Below are positions 28,607-37,793 of a stretch of 64,000 bases of DNA, one piece after another. Origin of the DNA: Isosphaeraceae bacterium (GTDB lineage Bacteria > Planctomycetota > Planctomycetia > Isosphaerales > Isosphaeraceae); NCBI GenBank assembly GCA_026004735.1, contig BPJS01000001.1:3793641-3857640 (forward strand), written 5' to 3'. A program made the position numbers and the translations under genes. Position 1 is the first letter of the stretch. Every line of letters starts with the position of its first letter. The notes under the pieces are model-generated. The model did no database searches. It was not told where the DNA came from and saw nothing but the letters and a program-made list of their open reading frames with translations.

Positions 28607-30550
28607 TTAGCGATTACGGGACCGGGGAGGGAGCAGGTCGCGCCAGGCTTTGAGGCCCCGTGGGGTGGGTTCTTCGGGGTCGTAACCCATCGAATCGCCG
28701 CGGCGGGTAATTCGGATCAGGTTGTCGAGGGCGAGTTCTCGGATGGCGAGGTCTGGGTGTTCGAGGGCAGCGAGCAGCTGGGAACGGATCGTCTCGTCGG
28801 CAAGGTCTTCGGGGCTGTAGCCGCGGAGTAAGGCGGCAGCCAGCGAACCCCAGGATGGGTCGCGTTGGGCGCGTTGGAGATCCTGGAGGAGGCGGTTGGA
28901 GGCAGACTCGCCGCGGGTGAGGGCCTGGCGTAGGGCGTCGATGGCGGCGCGGCGGGTTTCGGGCTGGCGGGGGGTCTGGAGGGCGTCGATCAAGAGGGGA
29001 AATTGATTCAAGAGGCTCAGGGCTTGGAAGGCCAGGCGGCGGATGCTGGGCGACTCGGCGTTGATGGCCTCGACCAGGCTGGTGATGGGAGGCTTTTCGG
29101 GTTTGAAGAAGCTGAGGAGCTGGCGGCCGGCCTCGTCGCGGTCGACGGGCGGCGTGGGCTCGAGCACCCAGGCCGGGGAAGGCTCGACGATTTGTTCGCG
29201 GAGTTCGCCGGTGGGCGAGAAGGCTAGGCGAACCGGCCCGCGCACGGTCTGATCCTGGCCGGCGTGGCGAAAGGAGAGTTCGGCCTCGGGGAGGTAAATA
29301 ACTAGGCCAGGTTCGGGGGTCCGGGATTGTCCGGGTTGCCATTGCCGGGTTCGCTCCAGACCGACGGGTACATCCGTCGGGAGGGTTAGGGCGAGGGTCG
29401 CCTCGGGGAGGGCGATGTTCAGACGCGCGGCGGCGGCGTCGGCTCGGGCGATAAGCCGGCCCTCGTCGAGAGCAATCGATGGCGAATTTTCCGCGGTCGG
29501 TTCGAGGAGGCGGATCTGGGTGGCGTCGATCAGTTGGATCGAGAGGGAGTCGATCCGCAGGGTGGAGCGGAACGGGTCGAGGTTGAGCAGCGGCTCTCCG
29601 GGGTTGAGGGCAGCGCCGGCGGAGAGGCGTCGCCATGCGCCGCCGGCTTCGGCCCGGGTGAGCAGGACGCCCGATTCGGATTCGAGGGTAGCGATCGGTT
29701 TGGCGGCCGGGGGAGCGGGTTCGGGCTGGGGCATCGCCTCGGGCGGTGCAGCCTCTTCGCCGGGAGCGTCGGCGGGGCGGAGCGGATCGGCACGCTCAAC
29801 GTTGGCCAGGGCGGGAGGCGGCATGGGCCGTTCGGCGACGGGTGGGACGACTCCGAGATTGGGCTGGGCGATGGCCGGCTCCTTGGGCTGGGCTGGGACG
29901 TTCTGGGCCACGGCCGCAGGTTGGCCGGCGGGAGCGGGAGGGGGGGCGGAGGCGATCGGGGTTGAGTCCGCGGGCCGAGGCCGCGGCCGGAGGTTGTCCC
30001 AGGTGGACCAGCCCAGGAGGAGCGCCGCGAGGGTGATGGCGACGGCGGTTCGCCGCGCGTTGGCGCTGGGCTGGGTGGTCGGCTCCGGCCGCCAGGTGGG
30101 GACCTCGGCGGCGACTGGATCGGGTTTGACTGGGGCAGCCGATCGGCGGGCTCGTTCGCCGAGTGCCTCGCGTCCCTTGACCAGGTGATACATACGATAA
30201 CGGGCATCGGGAGGGACTTTGGCCTTCTGGCCGAGGAGGCTGAGAATCTGGTGCGCGCTGGCGACCTCGGCCAGGTGGACGTCGGACTTGAGGCAGAGGC
30301 GTTCGTACTCGGCGACCTTGTCGGCCGGCAACGTGTTGTCCAGGTAGTCGGCGACGAGGTTGGGATCGGTAGCCTCCGGTCCCGAGGATGGAGGAACAGA
30401 GAGTCGGCGTTGCCGGGTGACCTTGCGGATTCGCTCGACCAGTTCGCGGGCGTAGGCGCTTTCGTGGACTTGCTGGCCGATGGCGCGGACCTCGGCGGCG
30501 GGCAGAGTGTCGTCGAGCCAGCAGAGGAGGGTTCGCAGGGTGAGTCGCAT
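28607..30550 (-). CDS. anti-sigma-factor-like membrane protein with HEAT-like C-terminus
   Basis: This 647-residue protein belongs to a type I recognise from planctomycetes. Its N-terminus has two related anti-sigma-like segments (LCWLDDTLPAAEVRAIGQ near residue 9 and VADYLDNTLPADKVAEYE near 66), then RYRMYHLVKG. One membrane helix lies at about 168-188 (AVAITLAALLLGWSTWDN). A Pro/Ala-rich linker leads to a beta-rich domain and then helical HEAT-like repeats (SIRRLAFQALSLL, AIRELALDNLIRI). The usual anti-sigma HxxxCxxC zinc motif is absent from the N-terminal segments. It probably transmits an envelope signal to cytoplasmic regulators; no sigma factor lies beside it. The ribosome site is weak. 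Confidence 0.8.
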   Translation of the reverse strand: MRLTLRTLLCWLDDTLPAAEVRAIGQQVHESAYARELVERIRKVTRQRRLSVPPSSGPEATDPNLVADYLDNTLPADKVAEYERLCLKSDVHLAEVASAHQILSLLGQKAKVPPDARYRMYHLVKGREALGERARRSAAPVKPDPVAAEVPTWRPEPTTQPSANARRTAVAITLAALLLGWSTWDNLRPRPRPADSTPIASAPPPAPAGQPAAVAQNVPAQPKEPAIAQPNLGVVPPVAERPMPPPALANVERADPLRPADAPGEEAAPPEAMPQPEPAPPAAKPIATLESESGVLLTRAEAGGAWRRLSAGAALNPGEPLLNLDPFRSTLRIDSLSIQLIDATQIRLLEPTAENSPSIALDEGRLIARADAAAARLNIALPEATLALTLPTDVPVGLERTRQWQPGQSRTPEPGLVIYLPEAELSFRHAGQDQTVRGPVRLAFSPTGELREQIVEPSPAWVLEPTPPVDRDEAGRQLLSFFKPEKPPITSLVEAINAESPSIRRLAFQALSLLNQFPLLIDALQTPRQPETRRAAIDALRQALTRGESASNRLLQDLQRAQRDPSWGSLAAALLRGYSPEDLADETIRSQLLAALEHPDLAIRELALDNLIRITRRGDSMGYDPEEPTPRGLKAWRDLLPPRSRNR

Positions 30551-30597
30551 GGTCGAGCCGTGGGCCAGGGGTGGGGACGTTCGATGCCTCTCCGATA

Positions 30598-32808
30598 TTA
30601 GTGCATTTTGCGACGGCGATCCGTAGGAGCGTGTTCGGCGACCACGGCGTAGATCCGAAGGTGGCGGTCGGCGTGGAGCAGGCGGAACTGGTCGGGGCGG
30701 CTGTCGGCCCAGGTCCGCTCGATGGGGAAAAAGTCGTTGTCGTAGGGGTTGAGACGGCCGCGGAGCGGGTCGGCGCGGGCGACGACGAGGAGCCGGATGG
30801 CGTGACGGCGGAGGTTGGCAAGCCAGGCGTCGGGATCGGGCCAGAGCCGCTCCCAGCTCGGGCGAGGGTCAGGCCAGGTGGGCGGGAGGCCGCGGCGGAT
30901 GGCCTCGCGATGGTAGTCGTGGGGCAGCCAGTCGTCGTGGCCGTCGATGTTGACGTACCGGACGTCGTTGCGCATCCGACCGGCGAACAGGTAATACGGG
31001 ATGTCGGTCCCGGCGTAGGCGACCCGAGTGCCCTGGACGGGTGAGGCGGTTTCGAGCACGGCCCAGCCGGGCAGGTAGTCGGGGAAATCGGCCGGATAGA
31101 TTCGCCGCAGGGCCTGTGAGGTCAGTTCGTGCCAGCCCACGCCGCCGAGGAGGACCAAAAGCGTCGCGCCGAGGGCCGTCAGGCGGTGCCATCGCGAGGG
31201 TTGGCCCCAGAGCCAGATGGCGGCCAGCCCAAGCCCGACGGCGAGCCAGGCGATGCCGTACCCGCTCCAGCGGATAGGGCCGGGGAGGGAGGCATGGGGT
31301 GTCTCGATCAGGGGGAGGATGGCCGTCAGAGGCTGCGGGATTCGATCGGTCAGCGACCACAAGGCGCGGCTGCCGTAAGTTGTGGTGGGCCAGCCTGGCC
31401 CGGTGAGCAGATGGACGACGACCAGACTGGCGGCTGCCACGACCCGCCAGGGACGGTCTAGAAGACGGGCCAGGGCGATCGCCGCTAGACCGAAGCTATG
31501 CAGCATGAACCGCTGCTGGGTGCGGTAGGGGATCAGGATCCAATAAAGCATGAGGTTGAGCAGGGCGAGGGCCGAGAGTGTCCAGACCCAGCGGTCGGTG
31601 GGCTGGCGAATACGGCCGAGGCGCCAAAACCCCGCCAGAGCCAGACACCAGAGCGGGATCAGCCGGACGTCGAGGACGGCGGACAGGATGTCAACGAAGG
31701 CTGCCAGATCGGTCACGGGCAGGTAGTAGGGGCTGTTGGCCATCGCGGCAGGCTGGTACCAGCCGGTCAGCCAGGTTCGGCCCGCGAATTCGAGGTGAGC
31801 CGGATAGAGCGGGTTGCCGGTTCGGAGCAGGTTGGATGCGAACCAGTAGGAGACCGGGCAGAGCGTGGCCGCCAAGAAGAGGAGGGCCGAGCCGAGGCCA
31901 TGGTGGGGGATGAGAGAGAGAACGACGAGCGCGGCCAGTGGGCCGACGAAGATTGTCCCGGTGGGCTTGCAGCCCCAGGCCAGGCCAAGGGCCAGGCCGG
32001 CCAGAGCGAGCGTGCCCAGGTTGCGTCGGCCCCGGTCGAACCGGATGAGACCGTAGACGCCCGCCAGGTAGGCGGCCGTGAAGAGGGTGTCGACGTTGGC
32101 TTCGAACGAGAAGAGCAACAGCGGCAGAATGGTGGTGAATGCGCAGGCGGCGACGATGGCCGCCGAGCGGGTTGCGCCCAGATCGCGCGCCATGCGAACG
32201 ACCAGCCAGCCCGCGGCCAGCAGCGCCGGTGCTTGGCCGACCCGAGCAAGGCGGTCGCCTCCCCAACCGATCATCAACCAGGCAAACCAGAGATCGCCGT
32301 TGGCGGGAAAGTAGGGTGCGGCGGACTCTCCGAACGGGACCGGGACAAGCCCCAGCGCGTGGGCTTTCCACCAGCGGGCTGCGAAATAAAGGTGATAGAT
32401 CGGCCCGTCGCTGACGACCTTGACCGGATAGGCCAACGAGTGCACGCACAGCATCAAGGCCGCGGCGAGCGTGGCTCCCAGGGCGAACCAGGCGGCCAGA
32501 CGCTCGGCCCATCCCTCGACGATGCCAGAGCCGACCGGCGGCGCGTCGTCGGCGTCGTCGGGGCAGCGACCGCGGGCAAGGACTCCGGCGATCAGCAGGC
32601 CCAGAAGGGTCCAGGCCAGCAACGGCCCGCGGCCAAGCAGGCTCAGACTGCCCAATAGCTGCATCCCCAGGACCAGCCAGGTGGCGGCCAGGATCGCGGC
32701 AGCCCAGATGCGACCGGGGCGGTCCCGCGGCGGCTCAAGCCGCGAAGCAGCCAACCAGCCAGCCAGAGCCAAGAGGCCATTGAGCGTGAGGGTCCAAACG
32801 ACGGCCAA
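30598..32808 (-). CDS. polytopic membrane protein, GT-C glycosyltransferase-like
   Basis: This 736-residue protein has about a dozen hydrophobic helices across the first ~560 residues and a soluble C-terminal domain of ~170 residues (AYAGTDIPYYLFAGRMRNDV and onward). The architecture resembles GT-C lipid-linked-sugar transferases (PMT/ArnT group): an acidic first loop, a YHLYFAARWWKAHAL segment and a C-terminal soluble part. I do not see a diagnostic motif, so the assignment is by shape. The start is TTG at 32808 with no clear ribosome site, which is unusual; no in-frame ATG occurs before residue ~49. It ends 47 bp before the anti-sigma-like gene and may be cotranscribed with it. Confidence 0.8.
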   Translation of the reverse strand: MAVVWTLTLNGLLALAGWLAASRLEPPRDRPGRIWAAAILAATWLVLGMQLLGSLSLLGRGPLLAWTLLGLLIAGVLARGRCPDDADDAPPVGSGIVEGWAERLAAWFALGATLAAALMLCVHSLAYPVKVVSDGPIYHLYFAARWWKAHALGLVPVPFGESAAPYFPANGDLWFAWLMIGWGGDRLARVGQAPALLAAGWLVVRMARDLGATRSAAIVAACAFTTILPLLLFSFEANVDTLFTAAYLAGVYGLIRFDRGRRNLGTLALAGLALGLAWGCKPTGTIFVGPLAALVVLSLIPHHGLGSALLFLAATLCPVSYWFASNLLRTGNPLYPAHLEFAGRTWLTGWYQPAAMANSPYYLPVTDLAAFVDILSAVLDVRLIPLWCLALAGFWRLGRIRQPTDRWVWTLSALALLNLMLYWILIPYRTQQRFMLHSFGLAAIALARLLDRPWRVVAAASLVVVHLLTGPGWPTTTYGSRALWSLTDRIPQPLTAILPLIETPHASLPGPIRWSGYGIAWLAVGLGLAAIWLWGQPSRWHRLTALGATLLVLLGGVGWHELTSQALRRIYPADFPDYLPGWAVLETASPVQGTRVAYAGTDIPYYLFAGRMRNDVRYVNIDGHDDWLPHDYHREAIRRGLPPTWPDPRPSWERLWPDPDAWLANLRRHAIRLLVVARADPLRGRLNPYDNDFFPIERTWADSRPDQFRLLHADRHLRIYAVVAEHAPTDRRRKMH

Positions 32809-33565
32809 GAAGCATAACCCGTAGGGAGGTGGGACCTGTTCCCAAGTGATCGTTATTGTACGCTGAAAGTCGACGCTGGCGCGGACGCCTTGGCGGCGAG
32901 ACTTCGGGCGTCGGTGCCGGCTACACGCTTACGAGTCTAGGGCCCATTTCATTGAGTGGACGAAGTCCGACTGAGTGGTTGGGGCGATCCGATTTGTCCC
33001 GGATACCGAGGCCCGCTCGATGGATGCCCGAGTGCCTGGGAGGTACAGGCCGACGGTGCCGGTCGTTTCGCAGCGCGAGGGAGGGGGTTCGACTGGGATC
33101 CGCTTGACGTCTGAGGGCCCAGGCCGCGTCGATCGGGGCGATGGTCCGTTGGTTCGTGCGCGTGCGACTGCCACGCCGCGATTCGGATTCGGCGCGGAAC
33201 TCAGTGAGCTGGAGCGGATGGCGGCTGACTACGGAACGATGAGAACAGCAGCTCCGTTGGCCGCCGTTGATCCCGCGCTGACCAGAACCCGAGCCAGCCC
33301 CTTCACGGGCCAGATCGAGCCGACCGCCGCGTGTCCGATCCTGACGATCGTCGCTCAGAGTCTTCAGGTCCGGTCCGCTTAAGATGGCATGCTTGCTGCG
33401 GCTTTAGGCGCGATGGGTCGAGCCACGCCGTCCTGCGGTTGTTGGGCTGGGGATTATCTTGTTGCGGTCCGGAGCGTGAACTGGGCCAAGCTGGATGGAG
33501 GGGTTGTGAGGGTCGATCAACGGATCGATCAGATAAGGGCAATTTGATCCGGATGGAGGAGCAGA
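32809..33565. other. 757-bp divergent intergenic region with one doubtful open frame
   Basis: This separates the minus-strand membrane protein from the plus-strand ROK gene. A frame of 135 codons on the plus strand (32975-33382, GTG start, or ATG at 33020) has moderately coding-like third-position bias, but no ribosome site, no domain and a composition dominated by Arg, Gly, Pro and Thr. I do not call it a gene. No strong promoter pair was found. Confidence 0.4.
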
Positions 33566-34540
33566 GTGGCGGTGCCGTTGATGCTCGGGGTTGAGATTGG
33601 GGGGACCAAGCTCCAGCTTGGCTTGGGGCGGGGTGATGGACGGATTTTAGGCTTGCGCAGGCTGGAGATTCGACCCGAGGGAGGGGCCGAGTCGATTTTG
33701 GAATCGCTTTCCCAAGCGATCGAGCCGCTCGTGATGGCGTGTGGCCAAGGCTGGCCGGTCGCGGCTGGAATCGGCTTTGGGGGGCCGGTTGATCCGGCCG
33801 CTGGTGTGATTCTCCGGTCGAACCACGTCGCGGGGTGGAGTGGGTTTCCGATTGTGCGCTACGTTTCGCGGACGTTGCGAATTCCGCTGGTTGTGCTCCA
33901 GAACGACTCGGATGTGGCGGCGTTGGCCGAGGCGCGACTGGGCGCCGGGCGGGGGCACTCTCCGGTCTTGTACGTCAACAGTGGAAGCGGAGTGGGAGGG
34001 GGATTGGTCATAGATGGGGTGATTTATCGAGGATCGGGATCGGGAGCCGTCGAGATCGGGCACGTCGTGCTGAGCGACCCCGAGGAGGGGGCGTGGCAGA
34101 CGGTCGAAGAGCGTGCGTCGGGTTGGGCGATTGGTCGGGCTGGTCGTGAGTTGGTTTCCTCTGGTCAGGCCGCGCCGGATGGGCCGCTGATGCGTGGGTG
34201 CGGAGGCGATCCGGAGCGGGTCACCGGCGAGCTGGTGGGGCGGGCGGCGATTGAGGGTGACCCGGCGGCGCTGTTGATTGTGGAACGTGCCGCTCGAGCC
34301 TTGGGGGCGGGGATCGCCATGGCCGCGAACCTGTTGGCCCCCTCGCGGGTCATCCTCGGTGGAGGGGTTTCCCAACTGCCTCCGCTGCTCTGGCTCGAAC
34401 CGATCCGTCGCGTCGCCCGCCAGCGCACTTACGAACCGATCCGGCTCGAGATTGTCACGGCCGAGCTGGGACAAGACGTTGTCGTCCAGGGAGCGCTTTT
34501 GGTGGCGGCCGAAGCCTGGACAAAGCTGGCCAGCGGGTGA
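33566..34540 (+). CDS. ROK-family sugar kinase-like protein lacking the zinc motif
   Basis: This 324-residue ROK protein probably phosphorylates a hexose such as glucose or N-acetylglucosamine with ATP. Seen are the phosphate-binding EIGGTKLQLG (10-19), GFGGPVDPAAG, the catalytic-region NDSDVAALAEARLGAG and the EIGH of the sugar site. The family's CxCGxxGCxE zinc motif should follow that histidine, but here the segment reads GAWQTVEERASG with no cysteines. The start is GTG at 33566 with GGAGG 6 nt upstream; ATG 33581 is less likely. It carries no DNA-binding domain, so it is a kinase-type rather than repressor-type ROK protein. Activity without the zinc site is uncertain. Confidence 0.9.
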   Translation: MAVPLMLGVEIGGTKLQLGLGRGDGRILGLRRLEIRPEGGAESILESLSQAIEPLVMACGQGWPVAAGIGFGGPVDPAAGVILRSNHVAGWSGFPIVRYVSRTLRIPLVVLQNDSDVAALAEARLGAGRGHSPVLYVNSGSGVGGGLVIDGVIYRGSGSGAVEIGHVVLSDPEEGAWQTVEERASGWAIGRAGRELVSSGQAAPDGPLMRGCGGDPERVTGELVGRAAIEGDPAALLIVERAARALGAGIAMAANLLAPSRVILGGGVSQLPPLLWLEPIRRVARQRTYEPIRLEIVTAELGQDVVVQGALLVAAEAWTKLASG

Positions 34541-34961
34541 TGACCAGGATCGTTGCATCGGGCCTAGATTTCGGGCACACGCTCGGGGGGGACTGATCTT
34601 GGCGGAAGGACGGTCTGATCCCATAATTCCCACGGGTGCCCGAGAGAGAGAGCAGAGCGGCGGAGAAAATGATCGGCAGTGGTCCGCGGTTTGCGAGTGA
34701 GGATAGACGGGACGTGCGTCGCGGGCGGTTTGTACCGGTCGATGCGAGAAAAAAAGCCGCGGTGGCGATCAAATGGGTTGGTTCCGACGAATATGTTTGT
34801 GGAGGGAAGCGAAGCGAACATGGAGATCGGCGGATTCTGATGCATTGTCGCACGCTTCTGTCACAACGGGGTTCGATTTGAGAACGCATTAGAGGAAGGG
34901 GAAGCTCGTCGCAAGGCAGGGAATCGCTGGGGCCCTTAACCCTGAAAGGGGGGTCGACGTC
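34541..34961. other. 421-bp intergenic region before the 80-residue gene
   Basis: No gene is supported. At its right end a short hairpin, CCCTT (34933-34937) with AAGGG (34946-34950), would partly cover the G-rich ribosome site of the next gene. No good -35/-10 pair was seen. Confidence 0.45.
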
Positions 34962-35204
34962 ATGAGCGCGAAGCTGGCCGAAACCCAACACTGGCAGCGC
35001 AACCTGGCCTCATTGATCCGGTCGGGGCTGTTTGTGCGTGCCGAGACCGGCAGGGCGAACGGCCTCTTCACGGTGGTCGGGATTTATGGCGACGGCTCCC
35101 ACTCGGCCCCGCTGGCGAAGTATTCGGACGAGCGGCGTGCGGTGGACGCGTGCGACCTGGTCAATATGCTCGCGCGGAGCGGGTTTTCAATCGAGGACAA
35201 TTAG
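34962..35204 (+). CDS. small conserved-looking protein of unknown function
   Basis: This is an 80-residue acidic-to-neutral protein without signal peptide, membrane helix or cysteine cluster. A central segment (LFTVVGIYGDGSHSAPLAKY) looks like a short beta hairpin flanked by helices (WQRNLASLIRSGLF and VDACDLVNMLARSGF), so a small folded cytoplasmic protein is likely. The ATG has a G-rich ribosome site (GGGGGG) 8 nt upstream. It converges on the metallopeptidase gene, with 31 bp between stops. I do not recognise the family. Confidence 0.7.
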   Translation: MSAKLAETQHWQRNLASLIRSGLFVRAETGRANGLFTVVGIYGDGSHSAPLAKYSDERRAVDACDLVNMLARSGFSIEDN

Positions 35205-35235
35205 GAGGCGGGAGCCGTCGTCCGATCACGGGGAA

Positions 35236-36192
35236 TCATGTGGACCCGCCGTTCCGGTTCGTTCCGGGGCGGCGGGTTCTGCGTTGAATCGGCTCGGGCA
35301 GTGGTCCGCCGTCCCACCAGCCGATTTCGCGCGCGGTGAGGGGGTCGATTCGGAGGCGGGTCAGCGATTCGTATCCCAAGAACATGATGTCATGTGGGGT
35401 CAGTTGGCCGCGTGGGTAGCGTTGCAGCGAGCGTCCGTATTTGTCGGTCGCGCCGAAGAGGTGAAGAAGCTCGTGGAGGAAGGTGATCGGGTCGGCGAAG
35501 ACCGGTCCGTCGTGGGGTCCGTGGGGCGTCCCCTCGCGCGCATAGCAGACGGCCAGGCGGAGTCCTGGGATTCCGGTGTGCTGGTCTTCGAGCGCGAATG
35601 ACTGTCCTCGGCTGAGGCTGTGGAGAAACCAGACGACGGTGTCCGAGTTGGCCCGGGCTGAAAGCGCGGCGATGAGCGAGGGGAGGTCGGGGTAGCCGTT
35701 CTGGATCGCTCCGGCTGAGGCTGCGCGGAGGAGAGCGAGCCACTCGGCGGTGTCTGAGATTTGGTCGAAGTGTTCCTGGGCGTCCGGGCCGAGAGGGTGG
35801 GGAGGGCGGGGCGAGTCATCGAGGGCCACGACTTCGATCGGGCTGCGTTCGACGTGGAGCGGGATGCCCCAGTCGGCGGCCTCGCGGTTGAGCCAGTCGG
35901 CCGCGCGATCGAGCGCGCGGCGGGTGTGCTCGATTTCGGTCGGGGACCAGCGGCGGCCGTCGCGGCCCTGGAAGTAGGACGCCAGAGCGACGCGGCCGGA
36001 GAGCGGTGAGCGGACAGGCGGGACGGGCCGCCGATGAACCAGTCGGTAGACTTCGATGGAAGCGCCGATCACGGCGACGGCCGCCAGGCACCCCGCCAGC
36101 GCGAGTTCGCGGTGGGGTCCGGCCGGCAGGAGGACGGCGATCAGGCCGACGGCGGCGATCAGAATGGCCCAGGCGTAACCTCGAGCGGACAT
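35236..36192 (-). CDS. membrane-anchored zinc metallopeptidase-like protein
   Basis: This 318-residue protein begins with two hydrophobic segments (YAWAILIAAVGLIAVLLP and LALAGCLAAVAVIGASIEVY) and then has a soluble domain. The HELLHLFGATDKY motif near residue 247 fits HExxHxxGxxD, with two His and the Asp as likely zinc ligands and the Glu as catalyst. I chose ATG 36192 because it begins the first membrane helix and lies 24 bp after the MalQ stop; a frame to 36363 would overlap MalQ. It is the last gene of a four-gene minus-strand operon. Protease activity is inferred from the motif; no family name is certain. Confidence 0.78.
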   Translation of the reverse strand: MSARGYAWAILIAAVGLIAVLLPAGPHRELALAGCLAAVAVIGASIEVYRLVHRRPVPPVRSPLSGRVALASYFQGRDGRRWSPTEIEHTRRALDRAADWLNREAADWGIPLHVERSPIEVVALDDSPRPPHPLGPDAQEHFDQISDTAEWLALLRAASAGAIQNGYPDLPSLIAALSARANSDTVVWFLHSLSRGQSFALEDQHTGIPGLRLAVCYAREGTPHGPHDGPVFADPITFLHELLHLFGATDKYGRSLQRYPRGQLTPHDIMFLGYESLTRLRIDPLTAREIGWWDGGPLPEPIQRRTRRPGTNRNGGST

Positions 36193-36215
36193 GGGCGTCG
36201 GGTGGATCGGGTCGA

Positions 36216-37793
36216 TCACGAGGCCTGCCGGCGGAGCCCCGTCCGGCTCGGGGATTCGGGGACCGCTCGCGGTGGTTGCTCCGCGCGCAGCCGCCCGTAG
36301 GTTTCGGCCAGCATACGCAGTCGAGCCCGGGGCGCGGGGTCGGCCAGGTGCTGGGGCTGACACCGCCAGAGCCAGTTTCCGGTCGGCGTTCCCGGGATGT
36401 TCATGCGGGCTTCCGAGCCGAGGCCGAGGACGTCCTGGAGTGGGACGATGGCCAGGCAGGCGACCGAGGCATACGCAGCCCGGATCAGATCCCAGTGGAT
36501 CTCGGCGCCGTCGGAGTTGAGATACCGGAGCAAATAGCCTGGTTCGGAGGATGGGTCCGGGGTGGGCCGTGGGTCCTTGGCCGTGAGGCTCTGGAACCAG
36601 CCGAGGGAGGTATCATTGTCGTGGGTGCCGGTGTAGACGACGCAGTTGGCAGGATAGTTGTGGGGCAAGTGGGGGTTGGAGGGCCCACTGCCGAAGGCGA
36701 ATTGAAGGACTTTCATGCCGGGCAAGCCGAAGCGGTCGCGGAGCCTGAGGACGGCGGGCGTGATTTCGCCGAGGTCTTCGGCGATCAGCGGCAGGCCGCC
36801 GAGGGCCGAGCGGAGTGCGCGGAAGAATGGAGCGCCTGGACCTGGGCGCCAGCGGCCCGAGGCGGCGGTGGGTGCGTCGGCCGGGACCTCCCAGTAGGCT
36901 TCGAAGCCGCGGAAGTGGTCGAGGCGGATTCGGTCGACCCGCCGCAGGGTTTGCCTCAGGCGTGCGATCCACCAGGCGTAGCCTTCGGCGCGGTGGGCGG
37001 GCCAGTGATAGAGCGGGTTGCCCCAGAGCTGGCCGTCGGCGGAGAAGTAGTCGGGCGGGACGCCGGCCACGCCGGTGGGATGGCCGTGGGCATCGAGGGC
37101 GAACAGCTCGGGCCGTGCCCAGACGTCGGCGCTGTCGAGCGAGACGAAGATGGGCACGTCGCCGATGAACTGGATTCGGCGGGCGGCAGCCGCGGCGCGG
37201 AGTTGGGACCATTGGCGCTCGAAAGCATACTGTGCGAACTCGTGGAAGGCGATTTCCGGACCGAGCGCGCGGCGGGCTTGGCGGATCGCCCGAGGATCGC
37301 GGCGTCGGAGGCCCTCGGGCCATCGCCACCACGGTTCTTGATTTTGTTGGGTCCGGATCGCTTCAAAGAGCGCGTAGTCGGCCAGCCAGAAGGACTCGGC
37401 GTTGCGGAATCGGCGGAAGTCGGGGTCGTTGCGGTCGAAGCCTGCCGCGGCCTGGCGGAGCCAGCCGAGTCGGGCCGCAACCGCCGGGCCGATTGAGTCC
37501 GGGCTGCCGTCCAGACGTGGACCGCGCCGCAATGCGGATCGAGGGAGCCAGCCGGCCTCGACCAGACCGGCCGGGCTGACCAAGAGCGGGTTGCCGGCGA
37601 ACGAGGAGGACGATTGGTACGGGGAGTACGATTCCCCGACTGGGCCGAGCGGCAGGAATTGCCACCAGGACTGTCCGGCCTCGACCAGGTAATCGAGGAA
37701 GGCGTGGGCCTCGGCGCCCAAGTCGCCGAGTCCGAAAGGACCGGGTAGAGAGGTCAGGTGTAGCAGCAAGCCGCAGGAACGTGGAAAGGTCAT
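36216..37793 (-). CDS. malQ: 4-alpha-glucanotransferase (amylomaltase)
   Basis: This 525-residue GH77 enzyme transfers alpha-1,4-glucan segments between oligosaccharides in maltodextrin and glycogen metabolism, in the cytoplasm. Motifs are all present: SPYQSSSSFAGNPLLVSP at the N-terminus, the nucleophile region RIRLDHFRGFEAYW, the acid/base region LIAEDLGEITP and the GTHDNDT loop. Length matches bacterial amylomaltases. Its start overlaps the stop of the upstream membrane protein (ATGA, 37790-37793), and the metallopeptidase gene follows. It complements GlgB in the same window, though they are separate units. Confidence 0.97.
   Translation of the reverse strand: MTFPRSCGLLLHLTSLPGPFGLGDLGAEAHAFLDYLVEAGQSWWQFLPLGPVGESYSPYQSSSSFAGNPLLVSPAGLVEAGWLPRSALRRGPRLDGSPDSIGPAVAARLGWLRQAAAGFDRNDPDFRRFRNAESFWLADYALFEAIRTQQNQEPWWRWPEGLRRRDPRAIRQARRALGPEIAFHEFAQYAFERQWSQLRAAAAARRIQFIGDVPIFVSLDSADVWARPELFALDAHGHPTGVAGVPPDYFSADGQLWGNPLYHWPAHRAEGYAWWIARLRQTLRRVDRIRLDHFRGFEAYWEVPADAPTAASGRWRPGPGAPFFRALRSALGGLPLIAEDLGEITPAVLRLRDRFGLPGMKVLQFAFGSGPSNPHLPHNYPANCVVYTGTHDNDTSLGWFQSLTAKDPRPTPDPSSEPGYLLRYLNSDGAEIHWDLIRAAYASVACLAIVPLQDVLGLGSEARMNIPGTPTGNWLWRCQPQHLADPAPRARLRMLAETYGRLRAEQPPRAVPESPSRTGLRRQAS

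Noticed and set aside
31498-32658. 386-codon frame antisense to the GT-C-like protein
   Set aside because: Polar, Gly/Gln/Arg-rich, mirrors the hydrophobic codons of the real gene.
32975-33382. 135-codon frame in the 757-bp spacer
   Set aside because: Some coding-like bias but no ribosome site, domain or plausible N-terminus; conservation would be needed.
36006-37496. 496-codon frame antisense to MalQ and the metallopeptidase
   Set aside because: It crosses two real genes and has Gly/Arg-rich shadow composition.
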